Source of the DNA: Veillonellaceae bacterium SB90
GTDB lineage: Bacteria; Bacillota; Negativicutes; Selenomonadales; Selenomonadaceae
Assembly: GCA_902364065.1 (NCBI GenBank)
Contig: CABJCJ010000007.1
Span: forward strand, 41,816 to 105,815
DNA length: 64,000 nt
Reading direction: 5' to 3'
A program made the translations under genes and the position numbers. Positions within the stretch are counted from its first letter, which is position 1. Each line of letters starts with the position of its first letter. Shown in pieces: positions 1 through 8,466 of the stretch. The notes below the pieces were generated by a model that did not search any database, was not told the DNA's origin, and worked only from the letters and a program-made list of their open reading frames with translations.

Positions 1-216
1 GGCGCAAAGCGGGCAATTGGCACTGCAGATATTCGTCAGGTTGATATGACGGTTCACCGTATAAAAGACCTGTCTGCCGCTCTTCTTTTCCTTGGCTCTG
101 CGGGCACAGTCCGCCAGGAAGAGCAGATCATTGTCTTCGTAGAGGGCCATCGCATCGACGAGGTCAAGGCGTTCGCCATTTGCTGCCCTTCTGCGGGCCC
201 TTGCTGTATCTGCCAT
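1..216 (-). CDS. Radical SAM enzyme of futalosine menaquinone pathway (MqnC or MqnE/CofH type), N-terminal part
   Basis: The gene starts at ATG 216 and runs off the window edge after 72 codons. The visible part is the N-terminal region of the CofH/MqnC/MqnE radical SAM family: a helical lead-in, then VNRHINLTNICSANCPLCA, which contains the CxxxCxxC cluster motif that binds the SAM-activating 4Fe-4S. It lies 11 bp after a complete MqnE-like gene on the same strand, so the two are probably one operon for menaquinone synthesis from chorismate. Too little is present to decide between the MqnC cyclase and a second MqnE-like synthase. Confidence 0.75.
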   Translation of the reverse strand, partial: MADTARARRRAANGERLDLVDAMALYEDNDLLFLADCARRAKEKKSGRQVFYTVNRHINLTNICSANCPLCA

Positions 217-227
217 GAATCTTCACC

Positions 228-1325
228 TCACTCAATTGTCCGGATGATGTTGAAATTGCAGTCACAGGCTGCCGGAATGCGCCCGGCCTCCTTGATGATG
301 CGGATGATCGTATCCTCGCGCAGCGCCGTCGGGCTCTTGGCTCCGGCATCGTGCAGGATGGTTTCCTTGTGGACCGTGCCGTCGATGTCGTTGGCACCAA
401 AGCCCAGCGCCACCTGTGCCACGGGCACCGTCAGCATAACCCAGTACGCCTTGATGTTCTTGAAATTATCGAGCATCAAACGCGAAATTGCCATCGTGCG
501 CAGATCATCCCAGACACTCGTCTGCTTGACGTGCTCGCCGAGCTCGGTATGCTTGGGCAGGAACGGGAAGCAGATGAACGTCTGGAACCCCCCTGTCTCA
601 TCCTGCAGCTCCCGCAGGCGCAGCAAATGGTCGACGCGTTCCTCCAGTGTTTCGATATGGCCGTAGAGCATGGATGCATTCGACTTGATGCCGAGCTCAT
701 GTGCCGTGCGCGCCACCTCCAGCCATTCATCCGCCGTGGCCTTATGCGGGCAGAGCTCTCCGCGCACGCGGTCCGACAGGATCTCGGCTCCGCCGCCGGC
801 AATGGCCTGCAGGCCTCCTCTATCCCGCAGCTCGATGAGGACCTCGCGGACGGAAAGCCCGGAAATCTGCGCGAAATGCGTGATCTCAACACCCGTAAAT
901 CCCTTCATGTACAGATTGGGGAAGCGCTTGTGCAGCGCTTCGACAATGCCCAGATAATCCTCGAAGGACCATGTCGGATGCAGGCCCGAAACGACATGCA
1001 GCCCGGCAAGATTCGGGTCCTTCATCGCATCCTCGACCACGGCGATGGCCTGCGCCTTCGTCATCGCATAGGCTCCCTTATCCTCTGCATCGCGTCCAAA
1101 AGCGCAGAATTTACAATGCGACGTGCAGATATTCGTCAGATTGACGTGGCAATTGACGTTGTAGTAGACGATATCCCCGCATTTTTTCCTGCGCACATGA
1201 TCGGCCATCGTACCGAGCCAGGCAAGATCATGGCAGTGGAACAGGCGGATACCATCTTCGCGCGTGAGACGCTCGCCGCGCATCACCTTTTCTTCAATAT
1301 CTTGATATTCCCTTGTTGCCAGCAA
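228..1325 (-). CDS. mqnE: Aminofutalosine synthase MqnE (radical SAM)
   Basis: Radical SAM enzyme that joins the enolpyruvyl benzoate intermediate to SAM-derived adenosine in the futalosine route to menaquinone. Visible signatures are the CxxxCxxC cluster in NLTNICTSHCKFCAFG, the GGGAEIL motif, MLYGHIET, and a C-terminal AYWVMLTVPVAQVALGFGAN segment that resembles MqnE rather than MqnC. The frame is open up to ATG 1397, but that ATG lies inside a TATAAT-like -10 box (plus-strand 1396-1401). I prefer the TTG at 1325, 7 nt after a GGAGG ribosome binding site, giving about 365 aa. A second radical SAM gene follows 11 bp downstream. Confidence 0.85.
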   Translation of the reverse strand: MLATREYQDIEEKVMRGERLTREDGIRLFHCHDLAWLGTMADHVRRKKCGDIVYYNVNCHVNLTNICTSHCKFCAFGRDAEDKGAYAMTKAQAIAVVEDAMKDPNLAGLHVVSGLHPTWSFEDYLGIVEALHKRFPNLYMKGFTGVEITHFAQISGLSVREVLIELRDRGGLQAIAGGGAEILSDRVRGELCPHKATADEWLEVARTAHELGIKSNASMLYGHIETLEERVDHLLRLRELQDETGGFQTFICFPFLPKHTELGEHVKQTSVWDDLRTMAISRLMLDNFKNIKAYWVMLTVPVAQVALGFGANDIDGTVHKETILHDAGAKSPTALREDTIIRIIKEAGRIPAACDCNFNIIRTIE

Positions 1326-1516
1326 AACAAAAACCTCCATATTCTGTGCCGCTTCCGGCAGCACGGATCCGCTCGTATGCGTGTAAGCAGATTCCATTAT
1401 ATCATTGAACCATTTAGATGCCTAGGAGAAAAGTCCGCAGGAAAAGCCAGCATAAACAACCATCAAAAAATGTCTCTAATCAGGAAACGGTTATGGCTTT
1501 TTCATGTGTAACATTG

Positions 1517-1522
1517 TATAAT
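1517..1522 (+). promoter_or_regulatory. Candidate -10 element for ABC importer operon
   Basis: A perfect TATAAT lies 61 bp upstream of the lipoprotein gene at 1584. No good -35 box is seen at the usual distance. The 1326-1583 gap holds only this element and the divergent -10 of mqnE. Confidence 0.45.
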
Positions 1523-1583
1523 ATAAGAGTCCATTCATCATGCACGCAAGTGTACAAAAACGAGAGAAAAGGTGGGATTTCCT

Positions 1584-2594
1584 ATGAACTTATCGAGAAT
1601 ATCCAAGCAATGCCGCTTGCTGGCACTCGGCGCCACGGCCCTGCTGGCCCTGGGCCTGACGGCCGGCTGCAGCTCCAGCGACCAGGCTTCATCCTCCGGT
1701 GGCAAGACGTACAAGATCGGCATCGTCCAGCTCGTCGAGCACAATGCGCTCGATGCGGCCAACAAAGGCTTCGTCGACGGACTCAAGGAGCGCGGCTTCG
1801 AGGAAGGCAAGAACATCACCATCGACCGCCAGAACGCTCAGGCAGATCAGTCGAATCTCCAGAACATCGCCCAGCGCTTCGTCAGCGCCAAGATGGACCT
1901 GATCTGTGCCATCGCCACGCCGGCGGCCCAGACCATCGCCAACGCCACGCATGACATCCCGATTGTCGGCACGGCCATCACGGATTACGAGGGGGCAAAA
2001 CTCGTCGCTTCCAACCAGGAACCGAAGGGCAATGTCACAGGCACAAGCGACATGAACCCGGTCAAGGAACAGATTGACCTGCTGCTTAAGCTCAAGCCGG
2101 ATGCCAAGACCATCGGCACGGTTTACTGCTCCAGTGAAGTCAACTCCGAAGTCCAGGTCAAGGCCATGACGGAATATGCCGAATCCAAGGGCCTGACCGT
2201 AAAGGTCGCGACGATCTCCACGGTCAACGACATCCAGCAGGCGGCACAGAGCCTCGTCGGTTTCGTCGATGCCTTCTATGAGCCGACCGATAACATCATC
2301 GCGTCAGCCATGCCGACGCTGACGGATATCACGAATGCCGCCAAGATCCCAGTCATCTGCGGAGAACCGAACATGGTCAAGGCCGGCGGCCTTGCCACCT
2401 ACGGCATCGATTACTACAAGCTTGGCGTCCAGACCGGTTATATGGCCGCCGACATCCTCGAGGGCAAGAAGCCAGGTTCCATGCCGATAGAAATGGCCAA
2501 GGACCTCAAGATCACCGTCAACAAGAAGAACGCCGCTCTGCTCGGCATCACGATTCCTGAGGATGTGCTGAAGGATGCCGATGTAGTCGAATGA
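1584..2594 (+). CDS. ABC transporter substrate-binding lipoprotein (COG2984 / TrpX-like)
   Basis: Extracytoplasmic solute-binding protein of about 336 aa. It has a lipoprotein signal peptide ending in LGLTAGC (lipobox Cys about 29 residues in), then a two-lobed periplasmic binding fold of the COG2984 type (KIGIVQLVEHNALDAANKGF near the N terminus). The frame is open from a GTG at 1572, but ATG 1584 has the correctly spaced AAAGGTGG site. It is followed by permease and ATPase genes in the order usual for this family. Some relatives are linked to tryptophan uptake, but I see no T-box leader here, so the substrate is unassigned. Confidence 0.85.
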   Translation: MNLSRISKQCRLLALGATALLALGLTAGCSSSDQASSSGGKTYKIGIVQLVEHNALDAANKGFVDGLKERGFEEGKNITIDRQNAQADQSNLQNIAQRFVSAKMDLICAIATPAAQTIANATHDIPIVGTAITDYEGAKLVASNQEPKGNVTGTSDMNPVKEQIDLLLKLKPDAKTIGTVYCSSEVNSEVQVKAMTEYAESKGLTVKVATISTVNDIQQAAQSLVGFVDAFYEPTDNIIASAMPTLTDITNAAKIPVICGEPNMVKAGGLATYGIDYYKLGVQTGYMAADILEGKKPGSMPIEMAKDLKITVNKKNAALLGITIPEDVLKDADVVE

Positions 2595-2607
2595 TAAGGA
2601 GTTTCCT

Positions 2608-3492
2608 ATGGATTTAGTCATCTCCACGGTTTCACAAGGACTGCTCTGGGCACTGCTCGCCATCGGCGTCTATCTGACGTTCCGCGTGCTCGATATCGCC
2701 GACCTCACCGTCGAAGGCAGCTTCCCGCTCGGAGCCGCTACAGCAGCCACACTGCTGACTGCCGGGTATCACCCGATTCTCGCAATCCTTGCGGCCTGCG
2801 TAGCCGGCATGCTCGGCGGCGTCGTCACGGGTTTCCTCTGCACGAAACTCAAGATACCGGCCCTGCTCGCCGGCATCCTGACGATGATTGCCCTGTACTC
2901 GGTCAACCTGCGCATCATGGGCAAGGCCAACCTGCCGCTCCTGCAGCAGGACACGATCTTCACAATCTGGCAGTTCGCCGGTCTCGACAAGGGCATGACC
3001 ACCCTCATCATCGGTGCCATCATCGTCGTACTCGTCGCCATACTCAATTACTGGTTCTTCGGCACTGAGATTGGCGCAGCCGTGCGCGCAACGGGCAATA
3101 ACCCGCATATGATCCGCGCCAACGGCATCAATACCGATGCCATGATCGTGCTGGGCCTGCTGCTCTCCAACGGGCTCGTCGCCATGTCCGGCGCCCTCGT
3201 CGCCCAGAGCAACGGCTTCGCCGATGTCGGCATGGGCGTTGGCACCATCGTCATCGGCCTGGCCTCCGTCATCATCGGCGAAGTGCTTTTTGGCACCAGG
3301 AGCTTCAAGAACTGCCTGATTTCCGTCATCCTCGGCTCCATCGTCTACCGCGCCGTCATCGCCGTGGTCCTGCAGATGGGCATGCCGCCAAATGACCTCA
3401 AGCTCTTCACGGCCATCCTCGTGGCCATCGCCCTTTCGCTGCCGCTCATCCAGGCACGCGTCAATGCCTTTCGAAAGGCGGTGAAGAAATAA
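2608..3492 (+). CDS. ABC transporter permease (COG4120 family)
   Basis: Inner-membrane permease of 294 aa with about eight to nine hydrophobic segments, resembling the branched-chain-type permeases of the COG4120 group that pair with COG2984 binding proteins. It starts 13 bp after the binding-protein gene with its own AAGGAG-like site, and its TAA stop overlaps the ATG of the ATPase gene by one base (TAATG), so the two are translationally coupled. The C terminus (FRKAVKK) is basic, consistent with a cytoplasmic end. Confidence 0.88.
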   Translation: MDLVISTVSQGLLWALLAIGVYLTFRVLDIADLTVEGSFPLGAATAATLLTAGYHPILAILAACVAGMLGGVVTGFLCTKLKIPALLAGILTMIALYSVNLRIMGKANLPLLQQDTIFTIWQFAGLDKGMTTLIIGAIIVVLVAILNYWFFGTEIGAAVRATGNNPHMIRANGINTDAMIVLGLLLSNGLVAMSGALVAQSNGFADVGMGVGTIVIGLASVIIGEVLFGTRSFKNCLISVILGSIVYRAVIAVVLQMGMPPNDLKLFTAILVAIALSLPLIQARVNAFRKAVKK

Positions 3493-4286
3493 TGTTGGAC
3501 ATCTCCCATATCTCCAAGACCTTCAACGCCGGTACCATCACCGAAAAGCTCGCGCTGCATGATGTAAGCCTGCACCTCGAGCCCGGCGAGTTCGTCACCG
3601 TCATCGGCGGCAACGGCGCCGGCAAATCCACGCTGATGAACTCCATCGCGGGGACGTATCCGGTCGATGAAGGCTCCATCAAGATTGCCGGCACCGACAT
3701 CACGAAATGGCCGGAACACAAGCGGGCCAAATTCATCGGCCGTGTCTTCCAGGACCCGATGATGGGTACGGCCGGCGGCATGATGATTGAGGAAAACCTC
3801 GCCATTGCCGCCCGCCGCGGCCGCCGCCCCACCCTGCGCTGGAGCTCTTCCTCCAGAGACCGCGAGCATTTCCGCAAACTGCTGGCGGGGCTGAAGCTCG
3901 GCCTCGAAGACCGCCTGGAATCCAAGGTCGGCCTGCTCTCCGGCGGACAGCGCCAGGCACTGACCCTTTTGATGGCCACTATGGCCAAACCGAAACTGCT
4001 GCTGCTCGATGAGCACACGGCAGCGCTCGACCCGAAAACAGCCGAGAAGGTCCTCAGCCTGACCGAAAAAATCGTCGAAGAGCAGGAACTCACGACCCTC
4101 ATGATCACGCACAACATGCGCGACGCCCTGCGCCTCGGCGACCGGCTCATCATGATGTACAACGGACATATCCTCTTCGACGTCAAAGGCGAGGAGAAGA
4201 AAAACCTCACGGTCAAGGACCTGCTTGCCATGTTCGAGAAAGCAGCAGGCAGCGAACTCACGAGTGACAGCCTGCTGTTGAGCTGA
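3492..4286 (+). CDS. ABC transporter ATP-binding protein (COG1101 family)
   Basis: Cytoplasmic ATPase of 264 aa energising the importer encoded just upstream. Walker A is GGNGAGKST (about residue 39), the signature is LLSGGQRQAL, and Walker B is LLLLDEHTAALD followed by the H-loop ITHNMRDA. DEHTAALDP replaces the more common DEPTAALDP, which is typical of the COG1101 group. It starts on the last base of the permease stop codon. After its stop comes a structured RNA candidate and then the terminator at 4542. Confidence 0.9.
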   Translation: MLDISHISKTFNAGTITEKLALHDVSLHLEPGEFVTVIGGNGAGKSTLMNSIAGTYPVDEGSIKIAGTDITKWPEHKRAKFIGRVFQDPMMGTAGGMMIEENLAIAARRGRRPTLRWSSSSRDREHFRKLLAGLKLGLEDRLESKVGLLSGGQRQALTLLMATMAKPKLLLLDEHTAALDPKTAEKVLSLTEKIVEEQELTTLMITHNMRDALRLGDRLIMMYNGHILFDVKGEEKKNLTVKDLLAMFEKAAGSELTSDSLLLS

Positions 4287-4290
4287 ACAC

Positions 4291-4500
4291 CGAAGCCATA
4301 CATCTGATGAGGTGTACGTGCCCAAGCGGAGGTATGTATTCCGCCTGCAGGAGCGCAATGATTGCCCGCAGGGATGGGCCCCAATACTAAAGTGACCTGT
4401 TTGATGATGTCAGAACGCCGTGATATACGGCGAAGCAGCTTTAATGCATGTTGTCTGTTGGGGCCCATTTAATGGAGCGACGAAGCCGGAATACATACCG
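4291..4500 (+). ncRNA. Candidate structured RNA of unknown class, between convergent genes
   Basis: About 210 nt with a nested fold visible by eye. A 13-bp perfect outer stem pairs 4331-4343 with 4487-4499. An 11-bp perfect inner stem pairs 4374-4384 with 4458-4468. A side hairpin at 4344-4372 (CCTGC...GCAGG) and a 6-bp apical hairpin at 4416-4432 (CGCCGT/ACGGCG) complete it. A smaller hairpin at 4299-4316 precedes it. The plus strand is followed by a terminator, so it is either the 3' UTR of the ABC operon or a separate RNA; no plus-strand promoter is clear. It lacks the conserved sequences of RNase P, tmRNA, SRP or 6S RNA that I know. Confidence 0.5.
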
Positions 4501-4541
4501 CAGCGACTTATACTAATAATATAATATTCTCCCCTAAAAAT

Positions 4542-4594
4542 TAGAAGGGCTATGACATCCCGTCACATGCACGAGATGCCATAGCCCTTCTTTA
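4542..4594. terminator. Bidirectional Rho-independent terminator
   Basis: A 12-bp stem (AGAAGGGCTATG / CATAGCCCTTCT) with further pairing inside the loop and T-rich tracts on both sides. It separates the plus-strand ABC operon and structured RNA from the minus-strand Crp/Fnr gene. Confidence 0.85.
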
Positions 4595-4617
4595 TTCTGT
4601 AACTCGATTGAAAAAAC

Positions 4618-5352
4618 TCACAGATATTCCTCAAACCGCTCCAGGTCGAGCACCTGTATCTCTTTGCCCGACACGGACAGGAGCCCGTCCTTCTGCATCG
4701 CAGAAAGCTCACGCGACAGCGAAGGCCGCGTGACGGCCAGATATGCCGCCAGATATTCGCGGCTGACAGACAGCTCCACGCGCCCCTCTGCGTCCATGCT
4801 CTGGAACAGGAAGCGCACGAGCTTTTCGCGCAGGCTGCCACTCGCGAGCACCTTGATGCGTCCGTGCATGAAATACGCTTTGCGTGCAAAGATGCGCATG
4901 AGATTGCGCTCCACGAGCAGGGCGCTGCGCGATGGATTATCGCCGTCGAGCGTAAAGAAGCGGCTGCCGATCTCAAGAAGCTCGGTCTTTGCTGCAGCCT
5001 CGACGTATACATCATAAGGCTTGCGCAAAACTTCATAGACCTCGCCGAACATATCGCCCGGCTCATTGATTTCCGAGACGAAGATGCGCCGTCCCGAAAA
5101 GGTATCCTTGAGGATGTGGACTTCACCGCTCAGGAGGATGTACAGGGAATGCGGGACATCGCCCTCATGGAAGACGATTTCCCCGGTTGAAAAGACATGA
5201 CGGCGGACCTGGCTCGAGGCCAGAAGATCCGCAATCTCCGCTTCGCCCATGCCCGCGGTCAAGGTGCTGCAGCGCAATACGGCTGCCACAGGAGAATCCG
5301 TGCCCGCCTGGCAGGCACATTCCTTCTGATGGGGCCTCACGAGCTCACTCAT
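4618..5352 (-). CDS. Crp/Fnr family transcriptional regulator
   Basis: DNA-binding regulator of 244 aa: a cyclic-nucleotide-binding-like beta-roll (about residues 40-160, with ILLSGEVHI and PGDMFGEVYEVL) followed by a winged helix (LSVSREYLAAYLAVTRPSLSRELSAMQKDGLL). The N terminus has closely spaced cysteines (CACQ, then a later Cys), so an Fnr-like metal or redox sensor is possible, but the classical Fnr cysteine pattern is not complete. Its ATG overlaps the stop of the upstream flavin reductase gene (ATGA), so the two are co-transcribed. Confidence 0.85.
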   Translation of the reverse strand: MSELVRPHQKECACQAGTDSPVAAVLRCSTLTAGMGEAEIADLLASSQVRRHVFSTGEIVFHEGDVPHSLYILLSGEVHILKDTFSGRRIFVSEINEPGDMFGEVYEVLRKPYDVYVEAAAKTELLEIGSRFFTLDGDNPSRSALLVERNLMRIFARKAYFMHGRIKVLASGSLREKLVRFLFQSMDAEGRVELSVSREYLAAYLAVTRPSLSRELSAMQKDGLLSVSGKEIQVLDLERFEEYL

Positions 5353-5858
5353 GCGTCTTCATTGACGAGAAGTTTCTCGATTTCAACGACATACATCGTG
5401 TGGTAATCGTTGTCGTACCACTTCTCATCACACGATTTGTCGATGAAGCATTCCTTCTTGAGCTCCTGTGCATAGAGCTTGCGGCAGAGCATCGTGACGC
5501 GGGCCTCCTGATAATAAGTGCGGCCATCATCGTGCAGGACAGTCAGGCCTGCCTTCTGGATCTTATCTTCATCGCGGCCCGACACCGTGCCAAAGTAACT
5601 CATCATCTTGCGATACGTTTCGGGAAAGACCGACAGCGAAAGCCCTTCGGCCTTGTCCACGAACTCCTTCGTATAGCGGCTCGGACGAATGAAGATATAG
5701 GCCACGGGCTTGCCCCACATGATGCCCAGACCGCCCCAGGAAGCCGTCATCGCATTTGCCTTGCCCTCGTACTCACCGGTCACGAGCAGCCAGTCCTTGC
5801 CGATGACCTGGAAGGCGCTTTCCTTGAATTCATACGGAGAAACTTCTTTAAATGCCAT
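5349..5858 (-). CDS. Flavin reductase family protein (FMN-binding split barrel)
   Basis: About 169 aa. The N-terminal half reads like the flavin reductase-like family (NAMTASWGGLGIMWGKPVAYIFIRPSR), which binds FMN in a split barrel and often serves as a reductase or electron carrier of unknown partner. An upstream in-frame ATG at 5867 touches the AAAGGA site directly, so the second ATG at 5858 (8 nt spacing) is preferred. The stop codon overlaps the start of the Crp/Fnr gene, suggesting the regulator controls or responds to the same redox signal. Confidence 0.82.
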   Translation of the reverse strand: MAFKEVSPYEFKESAFQVIGKDWLLVTGEYEGKANAMTASWGGLGIMWGKPVAYIFIRPSRYTKEFVDKAEGLSLSVFPETYRKMMSYFGTVSGRDEDKIQKAGLTVLHDDGRTYYQEARVTMLCRKLYAQELKKECFIDKSCDEKWYDNDYHTMYVVEIEKLLVNEDA

Positions 5859-5882
5859 TGTTATCATCCTTTCATCTGCGGC

Positions 5883-5966
5883 TTTTCCACAATAAATGCA
5901 CAGGGAAAGCCAGGTTATCCACAGAACACTACCGGATATCCACAGAAATATGTGGATATCCGGTAG
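5883..5966. promoter_or_regulatory. Cluster of DnaA-box-like sites with a perfect 16-bp hairpin
   Basis: Four 9-mers match or nearly match the DnaA box within 77 bp: TTTTCCACA (5883), TTATCCACA (5915, perfect), ATATCCACA (5936) and its inverted copy (5951-5959). The last two lie in a perfect 16-bp inverted repeat (5929-5944 with 5951-5966, 6-nt loop). The hairpin sits 4 bp after the sufU stop, so it may serve as the operon's 3' end, although it has no T tract. It also lies upstream of the flavin reductase gene. Confidence 0.55.
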
Positions 5967-5970
5967 TCTG

Positions 5971-6408
5971 TCATGCGTTCTGAGGATCTTTCAGGGCATC
6001 ATCAAGCGTATGCCAGGCCAGGACCGCGCATTTGACGCGGGCCGGCATATTGGAAACATTCTGCAGAGCCAGGGCTTCATCGAGCTCTTCGAGCTCCGAT
6101 TCATCCGTGATTTCCCGCTTGATCATGCCGATGAACTTATGCGCAAGTTCCCGGGCCTTCTCGACGGACTGTCCGCGGATCAGGTCAATCATGATATCGG
6201 TGGAGGCCTGCGAGATGGCGCAGCCCACGCCCGTGAACGAGGCGTCCTTGACGATCCCGTTCTCCACCTTGAGCTCCAGCGTGATCTCATCGCCGCAGCT
6301 CGGATTATGCCCCTTGAGCGCGCAGGTCGCATGATCAAGGTGATGCTTGTTTTCCGGATTGCGGCTGTGCTCGCCGATGAGCTCCGTGTAAATGTCCTCA
6401 AGCGCCAT
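5971..6408 (-). CDS. sufU: SufU-type Fe-S assembly / sulfur-transfer protein
   Basis: Last gene of the suf operon, 145 aa. It carries the three conserved cysteines of SufU (SCGDEITL, GVGCAIS and RVKCAVLAWHTL), the Zn-binding set that accepts persulfide from SufS in Firmicutes. Its start overlaps the 3' end of sufS by 11 bp. With SufS it forms the sulfur supply for the SufBCD scaffold. No SufE or SufA gene is nearby, as in other SufCDSUB-type systems. Confidence 0.93.
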   Translation of the reverse strand: MALEDIYTELIGEHSRNPENKHHLDHATCALKGHNPSCGDEITLELKVENGIVKDASFTGVGCAISQASTDIMIDLIRGQSVEKARELAHKFIGMIKREITDESELEELDEALALQNVSNMPARVKCAVLAWHTLDDALKDPQNA

Positions 6409-7633
6409 AGCCGAGCACCCCCCTTACCTTCTTGAGCGCATCGATCCAGCGGTCGATGTCCTCGCGCGTATTGTAGAGATAGAAGCTGGCGCGGCAGCTG
6501 GCGTTCTGACCGAGATAGCGGTGCAACGGCTGTGCGCAGTGATGGCCGGCGCGGATGGCCACGCCGTAGCTGTCGAGGATCGAAGCCACATCGTGCGGAT
6601 GGACATCCTTGACATTGAAGGCAATGATGCCCGTCTTGTTGTCACGCGTCGTATCGCAGCCGTAAAGCTCGATGTACGGCAGCTCGCGCAGCTGCGGCAG
6701 TACGTAATCGACGAGGTCCTTCTCGATGGCCTCGATGCGGTCGAAGGTGATCGTCTCGAGGTAATCGATGGCAGCCGTCAGGCCGGCGGCACCGCCGACG
6801 TTCTGCGTGCCGGCCTCGAATTTCGAGGGCAGTTCCGCATACGTCGTATCCTGTTCCTCGACGTATTCGATCATATCGCCGCCGCGCAGGAACGGGGGCA
6901 TGTCATCGAGGATATCATATTTGCCGTAGAGCACGCCGATGCCCATCGGCGAAAGCATCTTGTGGCCGGAAAAGGCAAAGAAGTCGCAGTCCATGTCGCG
7001 AACGTCGACCTTCATATGCGCGACGCTCTGGGAACCATCCACCACGCAGACAGCACCGACGCTGTGCGCTTTCTTGACGATCTTCCTGACATCATTCTTG
7101 AGGCCGAGCACATTGGAAACCTGCGTCACGGCGACAATCTTCGTGCGTTCCGTGATCTTCGTCTCGATATCCTCATCCGAAAGATTGCCGTCTTTCTCCA
7201 GATAGATGTACTTGAGCACGGCTCCCGTCGTCTTGGCCACGAACTGCCACGGCACAAGGTTGCTGTGATGCTCCGAAATCGTGATGACGATCTCATCGCC
7301 GGCCTTGACCTTGTGCAGGCCATAGCTGTAAGCGACGAGGTTCAGCGCTTCCGTTGCATTCTTCGTGAAGATAATTTCCTCGGGACGCGCGGCATTGATG
7401 AATTTCGCCGTGCGCACGCGGGCATTCTCATAGATTTCCGTGGCCTTGACGGAAAGCGCATAAGCCCCGCGATGCGGATTGGCATTGCAGCCGCCGTAAT
7501 ACCCGCAGATTGCCTGGATGATCTGTTCCGGTTTCTGCGTCGTGGCACCATTATCGAGATAAGCAATCTGTTTCCCGTTCATCTTCATCTTGAGGAGCGG
7601 GAAATCCTTCAAAAATTCCTGTGCATCAGCCAT
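6398..7633 (-). CDS. sufS: Cysteine desulfurase SufS
   Basis: PLP enzyme of 411 aa that takes sulfur from cysteine for Fe-S cluster assembly. The PLP lysine is in FFAFSGHKMLSPMGIGVLYGK, and the active-site Cys is in the C-terminal loop GQNASCRASFYLYNT, the short-loop class II arrangement. RAGHHCAQPLH precedes it. It overlaps sufD at its start and sufU at its end, so the operon is tightly coupled. Confidence 0.95.
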   Translation of the reverse strand: MADAQEFLKDFPLLKMKMNGKQIAYLDNGATTQKPEQIIQAICGYYGGCNANPHRGAYALSVKATEIYENARVRTAKFINAARPEEIIFTKNATEALNLVAYSYGLHKVKAGDEIVITISEHHSNLVPWQFVAKTTGAVLKYIYLEKDGNLSDEDIETKITERTKIVAVTQVSNVLGLKNDVRKIVKKAHSVGAVCVVDGSQSVAHMKVDVRDMDCDFFAFSGHKMLSPMGIGVLYGKYDILDDMPPFLRGGDMIEYVEEQDTTYAELPSKFEAGTQNVGGAAGLTAAIDYLETITFDRIEAIEKDLVDYVLPQLRELPYIELYGCDTTRDNKTGIIAFNVKDVHPHDVASILDSYGVAIRAGHHCAQPLHRYLGQNASCRASFYLYNTREDIDRWIDALKKVRGVLGYGA

Positions 7634-8465
7634 TGGAAAGTCTCCTCTGCAAATATGTATCGATCTCGTCTTTCAGTGATTCTTCCGGGATGCGGTCGAG
7701 TACCGGATTGAACGAAGCCTCAACGACCAGGCGCTGAGCCTCACTGAGGTCCAGGCCGCGGCTCATGAGGTAAAAGAGCTTGTTCTCATCCATGCGGCCG
7801 ACGGAAACGGCATGATGGCCATCGACATCGTCCTCATGGGAGAGCATGATCGGCACGCTGCGGTTGCGGACCTGCGGGGAAAGCAGGACCACCTCTTCGT
7901 TCTCGCGGCCGACCGAGCCCTTGCCGCCCTCAAGGAAATCGAGGGTGCCGCGGAAAATCTTCTCGCTCTTGCCGAGCAGCGCCCCGCGAACCTGCATATT
8001 GGCGTCCGTGCGCCTGCCGCCCTGGCGGATCACGTAATTGAGATCGACGAAGCGTTCGCCGTCGCCGAAGTAAAGCCCCCAGATATCGGCCCGGGCCTCA
8101 TCGCCGACAAGATCGACGTAGAGTTCCGTGGCCGTCTTGGAAGCACCGGCTTCCACAACCGTATAGGAGAACGTCGCGCCCTTGCCGACAAAGACCTTGA
8201 CGCGGCAGGTGTACGGCTTTTCCGCATCCACAAGCTGCGCGTTGACCAGATGGAGTTTCGCGCCATCTTCAATATGGACCTGGATCTCAAACTGGCCGCT
8301 CTCGCGCTGTACCAGGACGACCTCGTCCTCTTTTCCCTTCTCTACAAGGATCTGCTGCGTCTTGACGGCGGTACCGTCAAGCTGTTCCGGGATCCTGCTC
8401 TCATTGACGCCGAGCCAGCGCCAGGTACGCATGGGGATCCGGGAGAATGTTTTTGTATCTGCCAT
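7626..8465 (-). CDS. sufD: Fe-S cluster assembly protein SufD
   Basis: About 279 aa, paralogue of SufB that completes the SufB-C-D scaffold. The conserved SufBD core is seen in HEDDVDGHHAVSVGRMDENKLFYLMSRGL and the C-terminal LVVEASFNPVLDRIP. The frame extends to 8492 inside sufB, but ATG 8465, one base after the sufB stop (TGATATG), fits the operon and the family start better. It is short compared with many SufD proteins of 400 residues or more, mainly at the N terminus. Confidence 0.9.
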   Translation of the reverse strand: MADTKTFSRIPMRTWRWLGVNESRIPEQLDGTAVKTQQILVEKGKEDEVVLVQRESGQFEIQVHIEDGAKLHLVNAQLVDAEKPYTCRVKVFVGKGATFSYTVVEAGASKTATELYVDLVGDEARADIWGLYFGDGERFVDLNYVIRQGGRRTDANMQVRGALLGKSEKIFRGTLDFLEGGKGSVGRENEEVVLLSPQVRNRSVPIMLSHEDDVDGHHAVSVGRMDENKLFYLMSRGLDLSEAQRLVVEASFNPVLDRIPEESLKDEIDTYLQRRLSNG

Positions 8466-8466
8466 A

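Noticed and set aside
1396..1401. ATG 1397 as the start of mqnE
   Set aside because: It falls inside a TATAAT box and has no binding site; TTG 1325 after GGAGG fits the family length better.
4291..4500. Reading the 4.3-kb structured RNA as 6S RNA
   Set aside because: 6S is a long rod with one central bubble; here several separate hairpins branch inside the inner stem.
5883..5966. Calling the DnaA-box cluster the replication origin
   Set aside because: No dnaA/dnaN neighbours, no AT-rich unwinding region, and only one perfect box.
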